21,876 nt of DNA from an uncultured Pseudomonadota bacterium (lineage in GTDB: Bacteria > Pseudomonadota > Alphaproteobacteria > RF32 > CAG-239): contig CADBMG010000026.1 of assembly GCA_902795745.1 (NCBI GenBank), forward strand, positions 1 through 21,876, read 5' to 3'. Position 1 is the stretch's first letter, and the number at the start of each line of letters is the position of its first letter. The notes under the pieces were generated by a model, which saw only the letters and a program-made list of their open reading frames with translations, was not told where the DNA came from and did no database searches. A program made the translations under genes and the position numbers. Positions 15,074-21,876 of this stretch are shown one piece after another.

Positions 15074-15111
15074 AAAAGACCTGCGTATCCATTACGCCGG
15101 TCTTTTTTTTT
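15074..15111 (+). terminator. Rho-independent terminator
   Basis: AAAGACC pairs with GGTCTTT, and inside it CGTA pairs with TACG; a run of Ts follows. It starts a few bases after the stop of the 115-residue membrane protein. Confidence 0.8.
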
Positions 15112-15138
15112 CTGAGAAGCCCATATTAGTCCCTTCAC

Positions 15139-15178
15139 AAAAAAATCCGCCGAGGCTCATAACCTCCGCGGATTTTTT
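15139..15178 (-). terminator. Rho-independent terminator of eno
   Basis: AAAATCCGC and GAGG pair with CCTC and GCGGATTTT around a 7-base loop. On the minus strand it is followed by a T-run. It lies about 20 bases beyond the enolase stop and back to back with the terminator of the convergent gene. Confidence 0.85.
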
Positions 15179-15197
15179 AACATCTATTTTTTTACGA

Positions 15198-16472
15198 CTA
15201 TTTCAAAATAGACTTTCCGGCATAAACTGCCATATCACCCAATTCTTCTTCAATACGAATCAGCTGATTATATTTCGCCATACGGTCAGTACGCGACATA
15301 GAGCCGGTTTTTATCTGACCGCAGTTGGTTGCAACCGCAATGTCGGCAATCGTAGTATCTTCCGTTTCGCCCGAACGATGTGACAGAACTGCCGTATAAC
15401 CATGGCGATGAGCCATATCTACCGCTTTCATTGTTTCTGTCAATGTACCGATTTGGTTAACCTTAATCAAAATCGAATTGGCAATGCCTTTTTCAAAGCC
15501 CATGGCTAAACGTGCCGGATTGGTCACGAACAAATCATCGCCAACCAATTGAACTTTTTTACCCAAAGCATCGGTCAGCAATTTCCAACCCTCAAAATCA
15601 TCTTCAGCCATACCGTCTTCAATAGAGAAAATCGGGAACTTATCGCACAAACCTCTGTAATATTCAACCATTTGCGCGTTGGTATAAGATTTCCCCTCAC
15701 CTTTCATTTCGTATTTGCCGTTTTCATAAAATTCCGAAGAAGCGGCATCAATTGCCAAAACAACATCTTCGCCCGGCTTATATCCGGCATCTTTAATCGC
15801 ATTAACAATAAAGGTCAATGCTTCATCTGCTGACTTCAAGTTTGGAGCAAAACCACCTTCATCACCAACATTGGTATTTTGACCGGCAGCTTTCAAATTT
15901 TTCTTTAAAGTTTGGAAAATTTCCGCACCCATGCGAATAGCTTCACGAATAGAAGATGCAGAAACCGGCATAATCATAAATTCTTGAATATCAATCGGAT
16001 TATCAGCATGTTTACCGCCGTTCAAAATATTCATCATCGGTACCGGTAAAGTGCGTGCCATTGTACCGCCCAAGTAGCGATAAAGAGGTAATCCTGCTTC
16101 TTCGGCCTGAGCTTTGGCAACTGCCAGCGAAACTGATAAAATAGCATTGGCTCCGAGTTTACCTTTATTTTCCGTACCATCCAATTCAATCATACGTGTA
16201 TCAATATCAATTTGATCTTCAGCATCATAACCTGCTAACGCGTCATAAATTGCTTCATTAACATTTTCAACAGCCTTTAAAACACCTTTGCCGCCAAAAC
16301 GTGACTTATCACCATCACGCAATTCCACCGCTTCGTGAACACCGGTAGAAGCTCCGCTCGGAACAGCAGCACGGCCAAAAGCACCTGATTGTAAAACTAC
16401 CTCGGCTTCAACTGTCGGCGTACCGCGCGAATCCAAAATTTCTCTTGCATGAATATCAACAATAGCACTCAT
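15198..16472 (-). CDS. eno: Enolase
   Basis: A 424-residue glycolytic enzyme converting 2-phosphoglycerate to phosphoenolpyruvate in the cytoplasm. Catalytic residues by alignment to E. coli enolase: Glu205 in GDEGG, Lys337 in LIKVNQ, the SHRSGET loop with His365, and Lys388 in IKTG. Magnesium ligands are Asp242, Glu285 (SIEDG) and Asp312 (GDDL). I chose the start at 16472 (MSAIVDIHAREILDSRG) because AGGAG lies 7 bases upstream and this is the universal enolase N-terminus. The frame runs 22 codons further to a TTG that is part of the -35 box. It is single-gene, ended by a strong terminator. An inverted repeat in its leader may be regulatory. Confidence 0.97.
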   Translation of the reverse strand: MSAIVDIHAREILDSRGTPTVEAEVVLQSGAFGRAAVPSGASTGVHEAVELRDGDKSRFGGKGVLKAVENVNEAIYDALAGYDAEDQIDIDTRMIELDGTENKGKLGANAILSVSLAVAKAQAEEAGLPLYRYLGGTMARTLPVPMMNILNGGKHADNPIDIQEFMIMPVSASSIREAIRMGAEIFQTLKKNLKAAGQNTNVGDEGGFAPNLKSADEALTFIVNAIKDAGYKPGEDVVLAIDAASSEFYENGKYEMKGEGKSYTNAQMVEYYRGLCDKFPIFSIEDGMAEDDFEGWKLLTDALGKKVQLVGDDLFVTNPARLAMGFEKGIANSILIKVNQIGTLTETMKAVDMAHRHGYTAVLSHRSGETEDTTIADIAVATNCGQIKTGSMSRTDRMAKYNQLIRIEEELGDMAVYAGKSILK

Positions 16473-16494
16473 TTTTTTCTCCTGTTTTATTAAT

Positions 16495-16538
16495 ACTAAG
16501 TGTTGGCTATAACTTAGTTTATTTTTCAGGCTTGTCAA
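16495..16538 (-). promoter_or_regulatory. Upstream region of eno: -35 box and inverted repeat
   Basis: On the minus strand a perfect TTGACA lies at 16533-16538. No equally good -10 is found at 16-18 bases; AAGTTA is at 17 bases and TTATAG only at 20. An inverted repeat ACTAAG (16495-16500) / CTTAGT (16513-16518) with a 12-base centre overlaps the expected -10 and start site, where an operator would be placed. The element is real in sequence; its role is inference. Confidence 0.35.
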
Positions 16539-16562
16539 GTTGAATTAGCGACAAAGGTGCAT

Positions 16563-16606
16563 AAAAAAATGCCCGTCGCGTTCTAACTCGCAACGGGGAC
16601 TTTTTT
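16563..16606 (-). terminator. Rho-independent terminator of the Cys-rich membrane protein gene
   Basis: CCCGT and GCG pair with CGC and ACGGG around an 8-base loop, flanked by A-runs and T-runs on both sides. On the minus strand it starts within the stop codon of the 136-residue membrane protein and precedes the eno promoter, so eno is transcribed separately. Confidence 0.85.
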
Positions 16607-17015
16607 AAGTTCTTTCAGTTCTGGCTGGACAATCTTCCTTTTTACAGCCCCAACAAATGAAATTGTGGCAAATACAATTGCGCTTATAGAACTTTTGGTA
16701 AAATTCATCTTTATCAAAGAAGAATAACCAAATCCGCGCACCGTAATAAACCAAACCAAAACCGGTGGCTATACAAATAATGACGTAGACCACCGTGCAT
16801 AAATAGGCAATCGCTCTTCCATACCATACTGCATATACTTGCGGCATAATGTAGGAATGGAATAAGTCAATGCAGGGAACAAAACTCAGACTGGCAATCA
16901 GACCGGTTATGAAAAACGCTATCCAAAAATATGGACTGATAAACCAAAAAAATGCCGGCATAAGGCTCCAATGAGTATAAGCCCACTTTTCTTTTTTAGT
17001 TAAAATTTTTTTCAT
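16605..17015 (-). CDS. Small membrane protein with C-terminal cysteine cluster
   Basis: 136 residues, no family recognised. Aromatic-rich hydrophobic segments at about 18-45 (one long or two short spans) and 66-100 are followed by a basic, hydrophilic tail. The tail carries Cys114, Cys116, His117, Cys121, Cys124 and Cys129 (CICH, then CWGC, then C), which looks like a zinc or iron-sulphur site. The Lys-rich N-terminus suggests a cytoplasmic start. No Shine-Dalgarno sequence precedes the ATG; TATAAT lies only 15 bases upstream (17031-17036), giving a leader of about 8 bases. A strong terminator directly after the stop supports a real gene. It stands alone upstream of eno. Confidence 0.7.
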   Translation of the reverse strand: MKKILTKKEKWAYTHWSLMPAFFWFISPYFWIAFFITGLIASLSFVPCIDLFHSYIMPQVYAVWYGRAIAYLCTVVYVIICIATGFGLVYYGARIWLFFFDKDEFYQKFYKRNCICHNFICWGCKKEDCPARTERT

Positions 17016-17030
17016 AATAATAATATTTAG

Positions 17031-17036
17031 ATTATA
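17031..17036 (-). promoter_or_regulatory. -10 box close to the start of the 136-aa membrane protein gene
   Basis: TATAAT on the minus strand, 15 bases before the ATG at 17015. No convincing -35 was found at the right distance; a TTGACT further upstream instead pairs with a TATAAA at 19 bases. The remaining gap to parE (17037-17233) holds a TGTAATTACA palindrome and a GCGAG/CTCGC hairpin but no gene I can support. Confidence 0.4.
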
Positions 17037-17233
17037 CTTTTGTTGCGTTTATATTACATTTATTTTGCTGACAGTCAAGTTAATTTAACTATGATATATA
17101 AGTGTTGGAACAAAACCGACCATTCCTCAACAAACAGAAAAAAATACTGTAATTACAAATATCTGCATCCATACAGCGAGCAATTCTCGCCCTTTTGCTA
17201 CCAAATTTCTATTATAAAATATGCTTTGCTGAA

Positions 17234-19237
17234 TTAAATATCCAAATTATCGACAAACTTAGCACGTTCAATAATAAAGCGGAAACGTTGTTCCGGATCT
17301 TTACCCATTAGACGTTCTACTTGGCGTCTGGTTTCAAAATCTTCAGCCCGTCCCTCGTCGGTTGAGGTATTCGGAATCATTACCCGCAATAAAATACGAT
17401 TATTTTTATCCATCGTGGTTTCTTTTAATTGCGTTGGGCTCATTTCGCCCAAACCTTTAAAGCGGCTGATATCAGGCTTAGTATTACCTTTTGATACTTT
17501 GGCCAATATTTTATCTTTTTCCTCATCATCAAGCGCGTAATAATTCTTACCGCCGGCAACGATTTTATAGAGTGGCGGAGTGGCAATATACAAATGCCCG
17601 TTTTCAATCAATTTCGGCATGTGTTGATAGAAAAATGTCATCAACAGCGAGGTGATGTGGGCTCCGTCAACATCGGCATCGGTCATGATAATGATTTTTT
17701 CATAACGCAAATTATCTTCTTTATACTCATCCTTAACGCCACACCCCAATGCCTCTATCATATCTTTTATTTCTTGATTTTGACCGATACGTTCTACCGA
17801 GGCACTTGCAACGTTCAATATTTTTCCGCGCAAAGGCAAAATCGCCTGAGTAACGCGGTCGCGTCCCTGCTTTGCCGACCCGCCGGCAGAATCACCCTCA
17901 ACGATAAATATTTCCGTATCTTCGGCGGCAGCTTGAGAACAGTCGGCCAATTTTCCAGGTAAGCGCAAACGCTTGGTCGGACTTTTACGATTTTGCACTT
18001 TTTCTTCTTTTTTCTTTTTACGAGCTTCGGCACGATCTATCACATATTCCACTAATGCTTTAGCATTTTCTACATCTGATGACAACCAGTGATCAAATGA
18101 ATCTTTAACAGCGGTTTCTACTAACTTTATAGCTTTAGTTGAAGTTAGTTTATCCTTAGTCTGCCCCTGAAATTGCGGATCGGTAATAAAGACTGAAAGC
18201 ATCAAACAAGCATCACTTAAAAAATCTTCGGCAGTAGCTGCAGCTATTTTTTTGTACCCAGCCATATCGCCATATTCTTTCAAGCCGCGTAGCAACGCTG
18301 AACGAAAGCCTGCCTCGTGAGTGCCTCCCGCCGGTGTCATAACCGTATTACAATAAGAATAGTCAAATCCGTTTTCATCTATCGGCCACGTAATTGCCCA
18401 TTCAACCCGACCTTCGTTATTAGCCATTTCCGATTCACCTGTAAATGGCATTCGATTAACGGTTCCGCGTTCGCCCAGTTGCAAATTTAAAAAGTCAGCT
18501 ACTCCGTTAGGAAAATTCAATTCAGCTTCCAAAGGTGTCGTATCGCCGTCCGTAATAAGCTCTGCAGCACAACGCCAGTTGATTTTAACGCCTTTAAACA
18601 AAAATGCTTTGGAACGTGCCATACGATAAATACGGTTTGGTGTAAAAGTATTATTGCCTTCAAAAATTTCGGCATCAGGCTTAAAAGTTATTGAAGTACC
18701 GCGGCGATTCGGGCAATTACCGATAAATTCCAATGCCGTAAGCGGCTTACCTCGTGAATATTCTTGCCGATAAAGTTTTTTATCGCGTGCTACTTCAACC
18801 GTCAATTTTTCAGCCAATGCATTAACCACCGATAGACCTACACCGTGCAGTCCTCCGGAAACTTTATATGCTCCGCCACCGAATTTACCGCCGGAATGCA
18901 AGGTAGTCAGTATCACCTCCAAGGCAGATGTTCCGGGATATTTCGGGTGCTCGTCAATAGGAATGCCGCGCCCGTTATCGGTAATGGTAACAGTTCCGTC
19001 TGCATTCATAGTGACATCAATATGATTAGCGAAACCGGCAACAGCCTCATCCATGGAGTTATCGAGAATTTCCGCAACCAAATGGTGCATTGCCTGTGCA
19101 TCGGTACCTCCGATGTACATTCCTGGGCGGTGACGCACCGGCTCCAATCCTTCCAAAACTTCAATATCGCGCGCCGAATACTCAGCTTTTGCCGCTATCG
19201 TCGATTGATTTTCCGTTTCTTCAAATAAATCTGCCAT
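17234..19237 (-). CDS. parE: DNA topoisomerase IV subunit B
   Basis: The 667-residue ATPase subunit of topoisomerase IV, which with ParC decatenates daughter chromosomes. The GHKL ATPase domain has Glu56 and Asn60 in EILDNSMDEA, DNGRG at 87-91 and the glycine-rich GLHGVGLS at 129-136; the transducer follows to about 400. The TOPRIM domain has EGDSAGGSAKQ from Glu447 and DADVDG at 520-525. Features favouring ParE over GyrB are RLRLPGKLADC (424-433), the ILPLRGKILNVASAS segment and the short overall length without the GyrB insert. These match alphaproteobacterial ParE as I know it; GyrB is the main alternative. GAGG lies 5 bases before the ATG. It is followed by a 218-base gap and preceded by the HAD phosphatase gene in the same direction. 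Confidence 0.9.
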   Translation of the reverse strand: MADLFEETENQSTIAAKAEYSARDIEVLEGLEPVRHRPGMYIGGTDAQAMHHLVAEILDNSMDEAVAGFANHIDVTMNADGTVTITDNGRGIPIDEHPKYPGTSALEVILTTLHSGGKFGGGAYKVSGGLHGVGLSVVNALAEKLTVEVARDKKLYRQEYSRGKPLTALEFIGNCPNRRGTSITFKPDAEIFEGNNTFTPNRIYRMARSKAFLFKGVKINWRCAAELITDGDTTPLEAELNFPNGVADFLNLQLGERGTVNRMPFTGESEMANNEGRVEWAITWPIDENGFDYSYCNTVMTPAGGTHEAGFRSALLRGLKEYGDMAGYKKIAAATAEDFLSDACLMLSVFITDPQFQGQTKDKLTSTKAIKLVETAVKDSFDHWLSSDVENAKALVEYVIDRAEARKKKKEEKVQNRKSPTKRLRLPGKLADCSQAAAEDTEIFIVEGDSAGGSAKQGRDRVTQAILPLRGKILNVASASVERIGQNQEIKDMIEALGCGVKDEYKEDNLRYEKIIIMTDADVDGAHITSLLMTFFYQHMPKLIENGHLYIATPPLYKIVAGGKNYYALDDEEKDKILAKVSKGNTKPDISRFKGLGEMSPTQLKETTMDKNNRILLRVMIPNTSTDEGRAEDFETRRQVERLMGKDPEQRFRFIIERAKFVDNLDI

Positions 19238-19355
19238 ATCTGCCTCAATTTTTCACCAAATCGGTTACAAACTATCCTGTTTGTATAAAAAATACAACCA
19301 CAATAGCTAATTCATAAACAACAAATTGAAAAAATATACTATTTATATCTCTCTG

Positions 19356-20219
19356 CTAAACTGGACATTTTATCCCTTGCTTTTTCTTATTTTCGCGTTG
19401 TTTTAAAATATCCAAATCGCGTTCAGTTGCTAATTTATTTAAAATTGTTTTAACTACACAATCAATTTCTTTACCCTCGCGATAATCTGCCGGCAGAGCA
19501 AAATTAACCCTGTCTTCACGCAATAATTTTATCGCCTTTGTTTTGGCATGTGAATGCGGCTTATATACGGCAATAGCAATACCGTTGCGGTCTTTAACCA
19601 TTTTCATTGACGGAATGTCGGTCATACCATCACCGAAATATAAAATACGTGTATAAGGAATACGACGTTTATCATCCGGTGTATATTCATTTACTTCCTT
19701 ATCGTCATATTTGCCTAAACCTTTGTTGATTTTCGATAAATATTGCACTTTGGCTGAGTAATTTACCACCCGCGCCGGCCAAACCGGAGTTCCGTCTTCT
19801 CCGTAGGCAAAAGAACAACCGTAAACATCCTTGAAATATTTGCGAATACCACACCCTTCAATAATTTCTTCATAGCCGGAAGAAATTATATAGTGTTCGA
19901 TATCCAAATCTAAAAAACGACCGTATTTATTAATGCGGGCAAACCACTCTTCAACACCTTTGAAATAAACGATAAATGCCCCGCAACTGGCTAAATTTTC
20001 TTTTGTTAAACGCAAACCTTTTTTCTGTGCCGTCATCTTGAAATAGTACATACTTCCGGTTACCTGATCAACACCGTTTCGCGCCGACCACGCATTTGCT
20101 TCACGCCAAAAATCATCCGGTTTCATGCCCAATTCCGGAATGAGAAAATAGTCCTGCATATACGTAGTGCTCAGTGTTTCATCAAAATCATATACAAATG
20201 CGACTTTTGTTCTTTTCAT
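19356..20219 (-). CDS. HAD-superfamily phosphatase (phosphoserine phosphatase-like)
   Basis: A 287-residue cytoplasmic HAD hydrolase. Motif I is DFDET (Asp11 nucleophile, Asp13 acid/base, Thr15), motif II is ISSGY with Ser113-Ser114, a likely motif III lysine is Lys157, and motif IV is GDGMTD with Asp197 and Asp201. The C1 cap sits between motifs I and II, as in phosphoserine-phosphatase-like members. The substrate cannot be told from sequence; a small phosphomonoester is most likely. AGAGG lies ahead of the ATG. The Lys-rich C-terminus (KQRENKKKQGIK) is probably disordered. It is divergent from glyS and upstream of parE, from which it is separated by 118 bases, so co-transcription is possible. 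Confidence 0.85.
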   Translation of the reverse strand: MKRTKVAFVYDFDETLSTTYMQDYFLIPELGMKPDDFWREANAWSARNGVDQVTGSMYYFKMTAQKKGLRLTKENLASCGAFIVYFKGVEEWFARINKYGRFLDLDIEHYIISSGYEEIIEGCGIRKYFKDVYGCSFAYGEDGTPVWPARVVNYSAKVQYLSKINKGLGKYDDKEVNEYTPDDKRRIPYTRILYFGDGMTDIPSMKMVKDRNGIAIAVYKPHSHAKTKAIKLLREDRVNFALPADYREGKEIDCVVKTILNKLATERDLDILKQRENKKKQGIKCPV

Positions 20220-20251
20220 ATCATAACCTCTTGCTTTTTATATTTAAATAA

Positions 20252-20281
20252 TATACAACAAAGTCATTAAAAATTAGTCAA
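20252..20281 (-). promoter_or_regulatory. Divergent promoter region, HAD phosphatase and glyS
   Basis: On the minus strand, TTGACT (20276-20281) and TGTATA (20252-20257) are 18 bases apart and point to the HAD gene. On the plus strand, a weaker TTGCTT (20231-20236) and TACAAC (20254-20259), 17 bases apart, point to glyS. The two -10 boxes overlap, so the genes may compete for polymerase. Confidence 0.35.
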
Positions 20282-20305
20282 TACAAATTGAAAAGGATAT
20301 AAAAT

Positions 20306-21664
20306 ATGGTTGCAACAACTATGGAACAGCTGGTTTCGCTGTGCAAAAGACGCGGTTTTATTTTTCAAAACGCTGATATTTACGGCGGCATGCAAGGTGT
20401 TTATGACTACGGTCCGCTCGGTGTGGAGTTGAAAAATAACTTAAAAGCCGCTTGGTGGAGAGCTATGGTTTATGAGCGTGATGATGTAGAAGGATTGGAT
20501 TCCGCTATATTGACTAATCGCAAAGTTTTGCATTACTCCGGCCATGAAGATACTTTTTCTGACCCAATGGTGGATTGTAAAAAGTGTAAAGGAAGGTATA
20601 GAGCTGATCAAATTAACGGCAAATGCCCGAATTGCGGCTCTACCGATTTAACCGAACCGCGTCCGTTTAATTTGATGTTCAAAACACAAGTAGGTCCGGT
20701 GGAGAGCGATGAAAATATCGCTTATCTGCGTCCGGAAACAGCACAGGCTATTTTCACCCAATTCAAAAATGTAGTTGATGCCACCTCGCGCAAATTACCG
20801 TTCGGTATTGCGCAAATCGGTAAAACTTTCCGCAACGAAATCACGCCGCGCAACTTTATTTTCCGCGTGCGAGAATTTGAGCAGGCTGAATTGGAATATT
20901 TCGTATATCCGGGAAGCGATACCGAATGGCATGAAAAATGGAAAGAAACTCGTATTCAATGGTGGATAGATCAGGGACTGAGCAAAGATAGAATCAATAT
21001 TTATAAGACACCTGATGAGGATTTGGCACATTATGCCAAAGCTTGCTATGATATTGAATACCAATTTCCGCATGGTATGGAAGAGTTAGAAGGCATTGCC
21101 AACCGTCGTGATTACGACTTGGGTAATCATACCAAAAATCAGGAAGAGTTTAACTTGGAAGCGCATTGCCATGAAAATAAAGACTCCACCACAAAATTAT
21201 GCATTCAGGACGAAAACGGCAAATGGATTATTCCATTTGTGGTTGAACCGTCTATGGGAATTGATCGCGGCGTTTTGGCAGTTATGACCGAAGCTTACAC
21301 CGAAGAGGATTTAGGCAATGGTAACAGCCGTACGGTGCTGAAGTTGAAAAAGCACTTAGCTCCGATTAAAGTAGCAATCATTCCGCTTAAAAAGAACAAT
21401 GAACAAATCATGGCAAAATGTCATGAACTGAAAGCAAAATTGATGAAACTCGGAATCGGACGTGTGGCATTGGAAAATACCGGAAACATAGGTAAAGCTT
21501 ATCGCCGCCATGATGAAGTAGGAACTCCGCTGTGTCTGACCGTAGATTTTGAGACAATCGAAAATCAGCCGGAGAGCGTAACCATCCGCGACCGCGATAC
21601 AATGGAGCAGATACGCGTCAATACCGCAGATTTGGCTGAATACTTACGAAACTATTTCTTATAA
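20306..21664 (+). CDS. glyS: Glycyl-tRNA synthetase, single-chain (alpha2) type
   Basis: A 452-residue class IIa synthetase charging tRNA-Gly, of the homodimeric kind found in Firmicutes, Actinobacteria, Bacteroidetes, archaea and eukaryotes. Motif 1 lies in YDYGPLGVELKNNLKAAWW (33-51). A zinc knuckle has Cys91, Cys94, Cys107 and Cys110. Motif 2 is TFRNEITPRNF (174-184) with REFEQAE, and motif 3 is EPSMGIDRG (313-321). The C-terminal anticodon-binding domain runs from about 350 (HLAPIKVAIIPL). Length is normal. AAGGA precedes the ATG, and a terminator follows. Most Proteobacteria use the unrelated tetrameric GlyQ/GlyS enzyme, so this type is notable if the host is an alphaproteobacterium. The symbol glyS is used for both types; this one is sometimes called glyQS. 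Confidence 0.96.
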   Translation: MVATTMEQLVSLCKRRGFIFQNADIYGGMQGVYDYGPLGVELKNNLKAAWWRAMVYERDDVEGLDSAILTNRKVLHYSGHEDTFSDPMVDCKKCKGRYRADQINGKCPNCGSTDLTEPRPFNLMFKTQVGPVESDENIAYLRPETAQAIFTQFKNVVDATSRKLPFGIAQIGKTFRNEITPRNFIFRVREFEQAELEYFVYPGSDTEWHEKWKETRIQWWIDQGLSKDRINIYKTPDEDLAHYAKACYDIEYQFPHGMEELEGIANRRDYDLGNHTKNQEEFNLEAHCHENKDSTTKLCIQDENGKWIIPFVVEPSMGIDRGVLAVMTEAYTEEDLGNGNSRTVLKLKKHLAPIKVAIIPLKKNNEQIMAKCHELKAKLMKLGIGRVALENTGNIGKAYRRHDEVGTPLCLTVDFETIENQPESVTIRDRDTMEQIRVNTADLAEYLRNYFL

Positions 21665-21678
21665 GATGAATGAATGTC

Positions 21679-21709
21679 AAAAAAAATCTCCCCAGAGGGA
21701 GATTTTTTT
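21679..21709 (+). terminator. Rho-independent terminator of glyS
   Basis: ATCTCCC (21686-21692) pairs with GGGAGAT (21697-21703) around a 4-base loop, with an A-run before and a T-run after. It begins about 15 bases after the glyS stop. Confidence 0.9.
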
Positions 21710-21716
21710 GATGTGT

Positions 21717-21744
21717 AAAGCCGCCTGATAAAACAAGCGGCTTT
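21717..21744 (-). terminator. Hairpin after the partial right-edge gene, probable terminator
   Basis: AAAGCCGC (21717-21724) pairs with GCGGCTTT (21737-21744) around a 12-base loop. It lies 16 bases beyond the stop of the minus-strand partial gene. The T-run after the stem on that strand is short, so it may act together with the adjacent glyS terminator. Confidence 0.6.
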
Positions 21745-21760
21745 ATAATTATATTTACAA

Positions 21761-21876
21761 TTATTTGGAGGACTTTTGGCTCATAGCCATCGGTTGAGCC
21801 TGACCAGCAGGGATAAGCTGAATTTCTTCAGCTTCCAAAGTTACCGGCTCTCCGTTTTCATTATCAACGGTTGCGG
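21761..21876 (-). CDS. C-terminal end of an unrecognised protein, cut by the window edge
   Basis: The last 37 codons of a minus-strand gene that continues past the right edge, ending in TAA at 21763-21761. The visible tail is acidic then Gln/Pro/Met-rich (VTLEAEEIQLIPAGQAQP, then a Ser-Lys end) and looks like a flexible C-terminus. It is open in this frame throughout, its codon use is like the neighbours', and a hairpin follows the stop, so it is probably a real gene convergent with glyS. I do not recognise the family. Confidence 0.6.
   Translation of the reverse strand, partial: ATVDNENGEPVTLEAEEIQLIPAGQAQPMAMSQKSSK

Noticed and set aside
16473..16538. 22-residue N-terminal extension of enolase
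   Set aside because: Starts at a TTG that is part of TTGACA; the standard enolase N-terminus begins at 16472 behind AGGAG.
17040..17237. Plus-strand 65-codon ORF in the gap before parE
   Set aside because: Starts with a non-ATG codon, lacks a ribosome binding site and its Tyr/Asn/Lys-rich product reflects AT-rich spacer DNA.
1..21876. CRISPR arrays, tRNAs, insertion sequences, prophage genes
   Set aside because: Looked for direct repeats with spacers, T-loop sequences, transposase motifs and phage structural genes; none seen.

Overview
The window is about 21.9 kb of moderately AT-rich bacterial chromosome (roughly 40% GC by eye). It is densely packed with housekeeping genes, most of them on the minus strand. 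Most starts carry an AGGAG-type ribosome binding site, and several promoters have recognisable -35/-10 boxes. A sigma-32 with an RpoH box, a ParE with the alphaproteobacterial style of TOPRIM region, and a Com1/DsbA-type oxidoreductase point to a low-GC alphaproteobacterium, possibly one of the uncultured gut or host-associated lineages. This placement is inference. The single-chain GlyRS and the AsnRS are atypical for that class and argue for caution. No phage genes, insertion sequence, CRISPR array, tRNA or rRNA was found.

Layout. 1-372: no firm gene. A consensus-like minus-strand promoter is followed by a run of hairpins, so this is a candidate structured RNA or leader. 373-3442 (minus): a tight operon of a GlmU-type nucleotidyltransferase lacking the acetyltransferase domain, a small four-cysteine membrane protein, and oligoendopeptidase F. 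3527-5677 (plus): a large DUF2207 membrane protein. 5707-5742: a palindromic intergenic repeat. 5813-7527 (minus): a PhoU-like DUF47 protein and a PiT phosphate transporter, overlapping as TGATG. 7611-10081 (minus): a GT2 glycosyltransferase, a membrane-anchored DsbA-like protein and a histidine-rich lipoprotein, each apparently its own unit. 10217-13994 (minus): asnS, an unknown secreted protein, rpoH and prmC, with gaps of 1-9 bases. 14134-15068 (plus): a glycine-zipper lipoprotein and a small membrane protein. 15198-17015 (minus): enolase, and a small Cys-rich membrane protein in front of it. 17234-20219 (minus): parE and a HAD phosphatase. 20306-21664 (plus): single-chain glyS. 21761-21876 (minus): the C-terminal end of an unrecognised gene.

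Functionally the region covers envelope precursor synthesis, phosphate uptake, envelope redox, translation (AsnRS, GlyRS, release-factor methylation), heat-shock transcription, glycolysis and chromosome decatenation. I found no convincing new multi-gene system. The points most worth checking are the structured RNA at the left edge, the palindromic repeat, the pair of atypical aminoacyl-tRNA synthetases, the rpoH-prmC operon with its unknown secreted partner, the short GlmU, and the two small membrane genes around eno that lack ribosome binding sites.
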